From assembly GCA_026398675.1 (NCBI GenBank), contig JAPLSK010000157.1:1-7231 (forward strand): a stretch of DNA of 7,231 nucleotides, written 5' to 3'. The position numbers and the translations under genes are program-made. How positions within the stretch are numbered: the stretch's first letter is position 1; every line of letters begins with the position of its first letter. Of this stretch, positions 1-4,536 are shown piece by piece. The notes beneath the pieces were generated by a model. It had not been told where the DNA came from, ran no database searches, and worked only from the letters and a program-made list of their open reading frames with translations. Source of the stretch: a bacterium. GTDB lineage: Bacteria > RBG-13-66-14.

Positions 1-18
1 CGGGGATAGGAATCCCCG
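1..18. repeat. Small palindrome at left edge
   Basis: A perfect 7-bp inverted repeat (CGGGGAT 1-7, ATCCCCG 12-18, four-base loop) is followed by CCCAC. It resembles the larger hairpin at 35-56, which is also followed by CCCCAC. The two look like members of one family of short GC-rich palindromes used as intergenic repeats here. The window begins at its first base, so the element may be longer. Confidence 0.55.
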
Positions 19-28
19 TCCCACATTT

Positions 29-56
29 AAAAACGGCGGGGACTGAAATCCCCGCC
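29..56 (-). terminator. Rho-independent terminator of the hslV-amidase-methyltransferase operon
   Basis: Read on the minus strand, an 8-bp stem GGCGGGGA/TCCCCGCC (plus-strand arms 35-42 and 49-56, six-base loop) is followed by G and then five T (plus-strand A run 29-33). It lies about 50 bases past the TAG of the last minus-strand gene, where an operon terminator is expected. The same palindrome also fits the repeat family of this locus, so it may be a REP-like element serving as a terminator. Confidence 0.6.
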
Positions 57-107
57 CCACGTTCGTTATTGAGACGCGGCGCCCGACTTGGCCGATGCCG
101 GGACCAC

Positions 108-938
108 CTACAGCGGGCGGATGAACTCCACCCGGTCGTACTCGTAGGCCGGCCGCGTCCGGCTCTCGAAGTGCAGCCCCAGCGTGTTCGCCACGGCGCG
201 GGCCCCGGTCCGCAGGCTCACGATGCGCCGCTCCACGTCCACCCACGCCGCGCCCTGCTCCGGCAGGTAGCTCATCTCCGCGAACTTATCGTCCTCGCCG
301 CGGATGCCCGAATCCAGGATGGGCGGGACGATGGCGCGGAAAATGGGCCTGATACACGACAACCGGGCCATCCGCCGCCGGTAGAGCGAGCCGTACTCAC
401 CCCCGGGATCCTGGTTGAGCACGAACAGGAGCACCGCGCCGGGGAATTCACCCAGGTCGGGCCAGAAATGCACGGGCGCCGGTTTGTGCCGCTCCGACTT
501 CTCGATGGCGTTGTACGGGTCCAGAAGGACGAGCTGAATGGGCGGCATGACGGCCAGGTTTTCTGACTTCAGGGCGCTGTAGCCCGAGTTGCCCGCGAGC
601 TCCAGGACGGAAAACCCGGCCTGCTCGAGCTCGGCCTTCTTGTCCGCATCCTCCTCGAAGACGAGAACCCTGGGTTCGCTCATGTGGCGCCGGGCCAGCT
701 CGGTGCTGCCCAGGTAGAGCTTCTGGGCCATGGTCTCTTTTTGGACGTTTCGCAGGCGCAGCTCCGCCGGCGCGGCCAGCAACCGGCCTTCCACCTTGGG
801 GGCCAACCGGCGGTTGGGGATTCCGGCGAAGGCGTCCAGGTACGTCCCGCGGCGGTGAATCCAGTCCAGCGAGCGCAGCAGCCACTCGTGCTTGATCAAA
901 TCTCCGGCGTTGCCGGCGTCGAAGGGGAAGTCGTTCAT
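108..938 (-). CDS. RlmJ-like class I SAM-dependent methyltransferase-fold protein
   Basis: The 276-residue product starts at ATG 938, with GGAG five bases upstream and only two bases after the amidase stop, so translation is probably coupled. Seen in sequence: AGNAGDLIKH at residues 8-17, YLDAFAG at 33-39, YLGSTELARR at 75-84, VFEEDADKKAELEQAGF at 93-109, LLDPYNAIE at 138-146 and LFVLNQDPGGE at 171-181. From memory, order, spacing and length match E. coli RlmJ, the 23S rRNA A2030 N6-methyltransferase (AGNHADVLKH, YLDTHAGAG, YPGSPLIAR, LIDPPYE; about 280 residues). Odd points: the catalytic DPPY motif reads DPYN and the glycine-rich SAM loop reads AGIPNR instead of AGAGRY. It is therefore either a diverged enzyme with another target or one with lost activity. 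The fold assignment is moderately sure; the substrate is unknown. The longer open frame upstream of 938 lies over the amidase and is not coding. Confidence 0.6.
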   Translation of the reverse strand: MNDFPFDAGNAGDLIKHEWLLRSLDWIHRRGTYLDAFAGIPNRRLAPKVEGRLLAAPAELRLRNVQKETMAQKLYLGSTELARRHMSEPRVLVFEEDADKKAELEQAGFSVLELAGNSGYSALKSENLAVMPPIQLVLLDPYNAIEKSERHKPAPVHFWPDLGEFPGAVLLFVLNQDPGGEYGSLYRRRMARLSCIRPIFRAIVPPILDSGIRGEDDKFAEMSYLPEQGAAWVDVERRIVSLRTGARAVANTLGLHFESRTRPAYEYDRVEFIRPL

Positions 939-940
939 GG

Positions 941-1990
941 TTACTCCATAAGTCCCCGCTCGTACTCCTCTTTGAACTCCGCGATGCCCCGATAGACTGC
1001 GTAGGCCGCCTCGTACTGGTACGCCGGGTCGGCCAGGCGCACCTCCTCGCCCTCGTTGGTCAGGAACCCCACCTCGACCAGAATCGCCGGCATCTGCGTC
1101 CCCCGCAGGACGTAGAAGTTGGCCTGTTTCACCCCCCGGTCGTTGCAACCGAGGTTGTAGACCAGCTTCTGCTGCACGCAGGAGGCCAGGCTTTGGGATT
1201 CCTCGAGGTACTCGCTCTGCATGAGGTCGCCCAAAATGAAGGAGAGCTCGTCGGAGGTTTTCAGGGGCAGGTCGGGGTCAAGCTCGAAGTCGGCGTTTTC
1301 CAGATGGGCCAGCGCGCGGTCCTCGGAGGTCAGCGCGTCGGCCAGGAAGAAAGTCTCCGCCCCGTGGGCGGCGGTGTTGGAATGACCGTTCAGGTGGATT
1401 GAAATGAAGAGATCGGCCTGGGCCGTGTTGGCCATGAGGGTGCGCCCGTGGAGGCCGATCTTGGTATCGGCGGTCCGGGTCAGGATGACCTCCAGCCCGA
1501 GGTTTCGCTCCAGGAGGTTGGCCAGGTAGAAGCTGATGGGCAGGACGAGGTTTTTTTCCAGGTAGCGGCCCGAGAAGCCGCCGGTGCCGGAGTAGTCCCC
1601 GCCGTGCCCCGGGTCTATCACCACGCGGCGGATGCGCTGGCGTTCGAAATTGTCGTCGGGCTTGAGCGCCTCGGGCGACTTGCCGTAGGCGTCGCGCACC
1701 TCGAGGCGGATGACGTCGCCGTGCCGCTCGGCCCGGTAGAGGTACTCGCCGGGCCACAGGAGCGCCCGGAGCTGGTAGCCCGTCTCCCGGGGGTGGGGCC
1801 GCAGGACCACCTCGTCCACGAAGCCCGCGCCGGGGAACGTCCGGGCGTCGGAGGGCGACTCGTCGGCGGGGAGGTCCAGGACAAGGGTGGAGCCCGAGCG
1901 CCGCAGGACGAGGCCCTGGATTCCGGCGAGCTCGACCTCCACCACCGTGGCGGCGCCCTCGTCGAAAACGCGCAGGTCGGAGGTCGCCAC
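941..1990 (-). CDS. N-acetylmuramoyl-L-alanine amidase (AMIN + Amidase_3), 5' end disrupted
   Basis: A zinc amidase of the Amidase_3 family, which cleaves the bond between N-acetylmuramic acid and the stem peptide of peptidoglycan, normally in the periplasm. Numbered from GTG 1990 (349 residues), residues about 5-100 look like an AMIN domain (LRVFDEG, VVEVELAG, LVLDLP). The catalytic domain runs from about 121 to 340. Expected zinc ligands are present: H129 in VVIDPGHGG, E145 in YLEKN and H199 in SIHLNGHSN. The catalytic Glu is E306 in VEVGFLTN. The catalytic part is complete and should fold. Odd: GTG 1990 has no SD, and no signal peptide precedes the AMIN domain. The same frame stays open upstream and joins the end of hslV at 2032, adding EIVEGEVVYEPTPA. 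The true start is therefore missing, fused to hslV or lost by an indel. GTG 1990 is only the first usable start codon. Confidence 0.88.
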   Translation of the reverse strand: MATSDLRVFDEGAATVVEVELAGIQGLVLRRSGSTLVLDLPADESPSDARTFPGAGFVDEVVLRPHPRETGYQLRALLWPGEYLYRAERHGDVIRLEVRDAYGKSPEALKPDDNFERQRIRRVVIDPGHGGDYSGTGGFSGRYLEKNLVLPISFYLANLLERNLGLEVILTRTADTKIGLHGRTLMANTAQADLFISIHLNGHSNTAAHGAETFFLADALTSEDRALAHLENADFELDPDLPLKTSDELSFILGDLMQSEYLEESQSLASCVQQKLVYNLGCNDRGVKQANFYVLRGTQMPAILVEVGFLTNEGEEVRLADPAYQYEAAYAVYRGIAEFKEEYERGLME

Positions 1991-2029
1991 CGCCGGCGTC
2001 GGCTCGTAGACGACCTCGCCCTCGACGAT

Positions 2030-2036
2030 CTCTGTT
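2030..2036 (-). other. Frame break joining hslV to the amidase
   Basis: On the minus strand HslV reads ...ICIYSNQN, its last Asn codon at 2036-2034. From there the HslV frame becomes an Arg/Gly-rich translation of the amidase gene. Skipping one base (2033) moves into the amidase frame: EIVEGEVVYEPTPA and then the AMIN domain. HslV proteins usually end a few residues beyond this point in a tail like N(I/V)xVEEL, so NQN followed by EIVE fits an HslV C-terminus with one base too many or two too few. This is either a sequencing or assembly indel, a natural frameshift, or a deletion that removed the hslV stop and the amidase leader. Confidence 0.65.
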
Positions 2037-2561
2037 CTGGTTCGAGTAGATGCAGATTTCGCCGGCCAGCGAGAGCGCCTCCTCGACGATGGCCCGGGCC
2101 GAGAGGTCGGTGTGCTTGACGAGGGCCTTGGCGGCGGCGCTGGCGTAGCCCGCCCCGGAGCCCACCGCGGCCACCTCGTCGTCGGGGGAGATGACCTCGC
2201 CGGCGCCGGAGATGAGAAAGGTTTCCTCGGTGTCGGCCACCAGGAGGACCGCCTCCAGGCGGCGCAGGTACTTGTCGGTGCGCCAGATTTTCGCCAGCTC
2301 CACGGCGGCCTTGGAGAGGCTGCCGGGGTGGTCGTCCAGCATGCCCTCGAACTTCTCGAAGAGGGTGATGGCGTCGGCCACGCCGCCGGCGAAACCGGCC
2401 AGGACCCTGCCGTCCCGGAGCATGCGCACCTTTTTGGCGCTGCTTTTTAATATCGTGTCGCCCAGGGTGACCTGGCCGTCGCCGCCCAGGGCAACCTTAC
2501 CCTCCCGGCGGACGCAGAGGACCGTCGTCGCCCTCAGGTCGGCAAAGCTTATTCTTTCCAT
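2034..2561 (-). CDS. hslV: HslV, ATP-dependent protease proteolytic subunit (3' end frameshifted)
   Basis: HslV is the threonine peptidase of the cytoplasmic HslUV (ClpYQ) proteasome-like complex. It starts at ATG 2561 with GGAGG nine bases upstream. Residues 1-11 (MERISFADLRA) are a propeptide; cleavage would expose the catalytic TT of TTVLCVRREG. In mature numbering, D17 of GGDGQ, K33 of SSAKKV and the serine of VGSGAGYA (about 124) are in place, as are AGFAGGVADAITLFEKFE, KAAVELAKIWRTD, LRRLEAVLLVAD and the near-C-terminal GEICIYSNQN (residues 167-176). This is essentially the full family length (about 175). There is no stop at the expected point: the open frame runs on to 1278 only because it overlaps the GC-rich amidase gene out of frame. 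hslU, usually the next gene, is not downstream; a cell-wall amidase is. Identity is very sure; the exact end is not. Confidence 0.92.
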
Positions 2562-2584
2562 CTTCTTCTACCTCCAGAGGTCTA
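2562..2584 (-). promoter_or_regulatory. hslV ribosome-binding site with small hairpin
   Basis: The minus-strand leader contains CCTCTGGAGG (plus 2571-2580), a short palindrome whose right half is the SD (GGAGG). Pairing of CCTC with GAGG would occlude the SD, but the loop would be only two bases, so the structure is probably weak. The predicted transcription start lies at about 2578, giving a very short leader. Confidence 0.4.
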
Positions 2585-2613
2585 ATTATAAATCCGTCAA
2601 ACCGTTACGGCAA
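2585..2613 (-). promoter_or_regulatory. hslV: Sigma70-type promoter of the hslV operon
   Basis: On the minus strand, TTGCCG (plus 2608-2613) is followed by a 17-base spacer and a perfect TATAAT (plus 2585-2590). The start of transcription would be about 7 bases further, roughly 16 bases before the hslV ATG. It lies in an AT-rich gap in an otherwise GC-rich window, divergent from the promoter of secreted protein A. Confidence 0.65.
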
Positions 2614-2635
2614 GCCAAAAGAATTAACTTTTATC

Positions 2636-2663
2636 TTGCTTTAACTGCCTTTTTTTGTATAAT
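2636..2663 (+). promoter_or_regulatory. Sigma70-type promoter of secreted-protein gene A
   Basis: TTGCTT (2636-2641), a 16-base spacer rich in T, and a perfect TATAAT (2658-2663). The inferred transcription start at about 2670 gives a leader of about 40 bases before the TTG start. This promoter differs from the 146-bp block in front of genes B and C, so gene A may be controlled separately. Confidence 0.6.
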
Positions 2664-2699
2664 AATGAATCGGGTGAATCCTCGCACACACATCACCCC

Positions 2700-2714
2700 A
2701 AGGAGGTTACCTTG
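2700..2714 (+). promoter_or_regulatory. Strong SD deciding the TTG start of gene A
   Basis: AAGGAGGT (2700-2707) sits five bases (after GGAGG) before TTG 2712. The same arrangement, GGAGGTNANNTTG, occurs before B and C, and all three TTG codons begin the same signal peptide. This argues against the in-frame upstream start at 2655, which would place the SD inside the gene and overlap the promoter. Confidence 0.75.
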
Positions 2715-4082
2715 AGAAAGTACTTGATTGCTACATTGGCACTTTTGGTGTTTGCCGGAGTGGGCATGGCCAAGGAGTACGTGCTCGAGGCCGATAGTGC
2801 CCCCGACACGGGTCTTGCCATTCAGTACGTGCCCGTCGCCCCCACATCCGGTGGCCTGCGCTACCTGCCGCCCCCCCCCGGTGAGACAGAGCTTTACTGG
2901 GACGACGGTGTAGACTGCGGTTCATACTTCAGCAGCTCCTATTCGCCATATGCCACCACCTTCACCGCCCCATCCGCCTGCCATCTGGTGACTTACCGCC
3001 TCTACTGGTACGGCGGCGGCAGCGTTAACATTAACTGCCTGCTCTACAACGACAGCGGCGGCACCCCCACCGGCAGCACCCTCTTCACCGTCACCGGCAA
3101 CAGCGGCAGCGCCAGCTTCGCGTGGGTTGATATTCCCGTCAGCAGCGCAGGCGCAACGCTCACCAGCGGCCAGGTCTTCCACCCCGGCTGGAGCCATACC
3201 AGCGGCTCAGCGGGCGTCTTGATGGACAACCCCAAGCATGCCGGTTCCTGCTGGCTCTGGCTGGGTTACTGGTACGACTACAGCCCGTACTACACCCACA
3301 TGGTCCGCGTCGTTATTGACGACGACGCGACCGGCCCCTACGTGGACGGCCAGGCCCCGGCGGACGGCGGGTGGACCAACGACAACACCCAGCTCGTGTT
3401 CCACGCCAAGGACGATGACAAGGGCGTGGACGATACCACCATTGACGTGAGTGTGGACGACGGCAGTCGGGCCGACGTGCCGGGCAGCCTGGACATAACC
3501 GGCACCCCCGCGGATTACGCCTGCACCTTCTACCCCGACTCGCCCTTCGACGACGGCACATTCGATGTGACCGTCCCCGGCTCGCTGGCGGACCTTTTAG
3601 GCAACGAGATGGGCGACGACGAGGTCTGGAGCTTCAGCGTGGACACCACCGTCCCGACGGTGGGCGGACGTGATCCGGCCGACGGCGCCTCCGGCGTGGA
3701 CCCGGACACCAACATCGTCTTCCACGTATACGACCCCGGCGTCGGCGTGGACACCGGAACCATTGACTTCACCGTCCAGGACACCAGCCTCTCGCCCGGC
3801 AATCACGCCGTGAGCGCCGGTTCCAGCGCAGTACACACCGGGTACGCCCCCGCGGGCGACATCTCCGGCAGCCTGGACATTGATGACGCCGACCCCGGAG
3901 ACGTGATCTGCACCTTCGATCCGACCGACCCGCTGCCCCCGGACACCATCACCTGCACCGTGGCCGCCGGGCTGGCCGACACCCTGGGCAACGCGACCAC
4001 CGACGACATCGTCTGGAGCTTTAACATCACCGGCGAGGGCTCCGAGGTGACCACCTGGGGCCTGATCAAGGTCGAATTCTAG
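2712..4082 (+). CDS. Secreted Ig-like repeat protein A with C-terminal TTWG tail
   Basis: 456 residues from TTG 2712. Residues 1-20 (MRKYLIATLALLVFAGVGMA) form a signal peptide with a likely cut after GMA. A Pro-rich linker follows (21-58, PPPP at 53-56). Residues about 59-205 are a beta-rich domain, unidentified, beginning ELYWDDG, containing YWYDY and ending VRVVIDDD. There are two bacterial Ig-like domains of the SbsA/Big_5 type, about 207-311 and 314-440, each running from an APADGG or DPADGA strand through LADxLGN to VWSF. The second resembles the single Ig domain of protein C. The chain ends EVTTWGLIKVEF (445-456), shared with B and C and possibly a sorting tag. No membrane anchor, LPXTG or PEP-CTERM is visible. 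A run of nine C (2871-2879) encodes part of the Pro tract. Probably an extracellular or surface structural protein; no catalytic motif recognised. It has its own promoter and terminator. Confidence 0.85.
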   Translation: MRKYLIATLALLVFAGVGMAKEYVLEADSAPDTGLAIQYVPVAPTSGGLRYLPPPPGETELYWDDGVDCGSYFSSSYSPYATTFTAPSACHLVTYRLYWYGGGSVNINCLLYNDSGGTPTGSTLFTVTGNSGSASFAWVDIPVSSAGATLTSGQVFHPGWSHTSGSAGVLMDNPKHAGSCWLWLGYWYDYSPYYTHMVRVVIDDDATGPYVDGQAPADGGWTNDNTQLVFHAKDDDKGVDDTTIDVSVDDGSRADVPGSLDITGTPADYACTFYPDSPFDDGTFDVTVPGSLADLLGNEMGDDEVWSFSVDTTVPTVGGRDPADGASGVDPDTNIVFHVYDPGVGVDTGTIDFTVQDTSLSPGNHAVSAGSSAVHTGYAPAGDISGSLDIDDADPGDVICTFDPTDPLPPDTITCTVAAGLADTLGNATTDDIVWSFNITGEGSEVTTWGLIKVEF

Positions 4083-4104
4083 CCCACATCGGATACGAGG
4101 CACC

Positions 4105-4130
4105 GGGCCCTCCTTCGGGAGGGCCTTTTT
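4105..4130 (+). terminator. UUCG-loop terminator after gene A
   Basis: Stem GGCCCTCC (4106-4113) / GGAGGGCC (4118-4125) with the very stable C(TTCG)G tetraloop, followed by five T. It lies 22 bases after the TAG. The same hairpin follows genes B and C. Confidence 0.93.
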
Positions 4131-4153
4131 GCGGGCCGGGGTGCGGGCGATAT

Positions 4154-4188
4154 GGCGGCCCGCAGAGGACTCGTCCTACGGGGCCGCC
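4154..4188. repeat. REP-like palindrome R1, copy 1
   Basis: Outer stem GGCGGCCC (4154-4161) / GGGCCGCC (4181-4188) with an inner stem AGGAC/GTCCT (4166-4170, 4173-4177). Three near-identical full copies (this one, 5725-5759 and 7194-7228) and one short copy (4284-4305) occur, all in gaps downstream of the secreted-protein genes. It is followed by CTACATAGAG and a 24-bp segment (4200-4223, CCTGCGAGGCACGGGCCGGG...) that recurs at 4320 and 5771. Confidence 0.75.
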
Positions 4189-4237
4189 CTACATAGAGAC
4201 CTGCGAGGCACGGGCCGGGGTGAGGGCTGCCGCATGT

Positions 4238-4274
4238 CCCCTCTCCCTTCTAGGGATAGGGTAGGGGTGAGGGG
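4238..4274. repeat. Pyrimidine/purine hairpin repeat R3, copy 1
   Basis: A CCCCTCTCCC tract followed by purine-rich AGGGATAGGGTAGGGGTGAGGGG, able to fold as an imperfect hairpin. Related copies lie at 5671-5717 and 7147-7184. In each case a GGCGGCCC palindrome follows within a few bases, so R3 and R1 behave as one composite intergenic element. Confidence 0.6.
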
Positions 4275-4283
4275 TTGAAACGC

Positions 4284-4305
4284 GGCGGCCCGCAGAGGGG
4301 CCGCC
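4284..4305. repeat. REP-like palindrome R1, short copy
   Basis: GGCGGCCC (4284-4291) and GGGCCGCC (4298-4305) with the inner AGGAC/GTCCT stem missing, leaving a six-base loop. It is followed by CTACGTCAT, the same tail that follows the R2 hairpins. It looks like an internal deletion derivative of the full R1 unit, or the simpler ancestral form. Confidence 0.65.
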
Positions 4306-4319
4306 CTACGTCATCGCAG

Positions 4320-4465
4320 CCTGCGAGGCACGGGCGGGGGTGAAAAGGCGGGCGAGTGTGGACACCCGCCCCTACGTCATAGCAAGGGGAGTCCGGTTTC
4401 GAGAAAAAAGAACGGCGCGAAGGCTCAAAAAATAAATAAAATTCCCTTGTATCTTGGGAAATACT
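4320..4465 (+). repeat. 146-bp upstream repeat block, copy before gene B
   Basis: Aligned without gaps to 5771-5916, this block shows 7 differences in 146 bp. It contains an imperfect 10-bp palindrome (arms 4350-4359 and 4362-4371), then CCCTACGTCATAGCAAGGGG, then an AT-rich stretch whose last 40-odd bases are identical in both copies and include AAAAAATAAATAAAATT and the inverted repeat TTCCC(N9)GGGAA (4442-4460). It stops abruptly at AATACT, after which the B and C leaders differ. It probably carries the promoter for the gene behind it. Confidence 0.85.
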
Positions 4466-4475
4466 GCGGTAGTAT
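4447..4475 (+). promoter_or_regulatory. Candidate promoter of gene B
   Basis: TTGTAT (4447-4452), a 17-base spacer and TAGTAT (4470-4475). The hexamers are weak, but gene C has the same arrangement at the same spot of the shared block (TTGTAT, 17, TAGCAT), and both would give leaders of about 40-50 bases, as in gene A. The inverted repeat TTCCC(N9)GGGAA spans the -35 and could be an operator. Confidence 0.42.
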
Positions 4476-4499
4476 AGATTACGTGCTTATGTACCCTCA

Positions 4500-4519
4500 C
4501 CCCCCCCCCCCAAAAAAAA
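4500..4519 (+). repeat. C12/A8 homopolymer tract before the gene B SD
   Basis: Twelve C (4500-4511) run into eight A (4512-4519), four bases before GGAGG. Gene C has a shorter C6-AC-A7 tract at the same place. Such runs are prone to slippage, so leader length may vary between cells, although the SD-to-start spacing would not change. It could equally be a place where assembly length is unreliable. Confidence 0.6.
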
Positions 4520-4523
4520 CCGC

Positions 4524-4536
4524 GGAGGTCACGTTG
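4524..4536 (+). promoter_or_regulatory. SD deciding the TTG start of gene B
   Basis: GGAGGT (4524-4529) stands five bases (after GGAGG) before TTG 4534. This start yields a signal peptide nearly identical to that of protein A. The in-frame alternatives at 4447 and 4489 would put the homopolymer tract and the SD inside the gene. Confidence 0.75.

Noticed and set aside
939..1148. N-terminal 70-residue extension of the methyltransferase-like protein
   Set aside because: It overlaps the conserved 3' end of the amidase in another frame and is low-complexity. ATG 938 has an SD and is followed immediately by the family motif.
1278..2033. The long open frame continuing hslV to 427 residues
   Set aside because: Beyond residue 176 the translation is Arg/Gly/Pro-rich low-complexity sequence lying out of frame over a clear amidase. 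It is a product of high GC content and the frame break, not a real HslV extension.
2655..2711. Upstream start of secreted protein A giving an N-terminal MYNNESGESSHTHH extension
   Set aside because: It overlaps the TATAAT box, puts a strong SD inside the gene and blocks a typical signal-peptide N-terminus. The TTG start is conserved in all paralogs.
4131..4440. CRISPR array
   Set aside because: The repeats are palindromic intergenic elements of different types with irregular spacing, without uniform spacers, and no cas gene is present.
4447..4533. Upstream start of secreted protein B
   Set aside because: This stretch is the conserved promoter block and the C12A8 tract. The signal peptide begins at TTG 4534.
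4083..4533. An insertion sequence or its terminal repeats in the gaps between the secreted-protein genes
   Set aside because: No transposase frame, no long terminal inverted repeats and no target duplication could be seen; only short palindromes and a promoter-like direct repeat.
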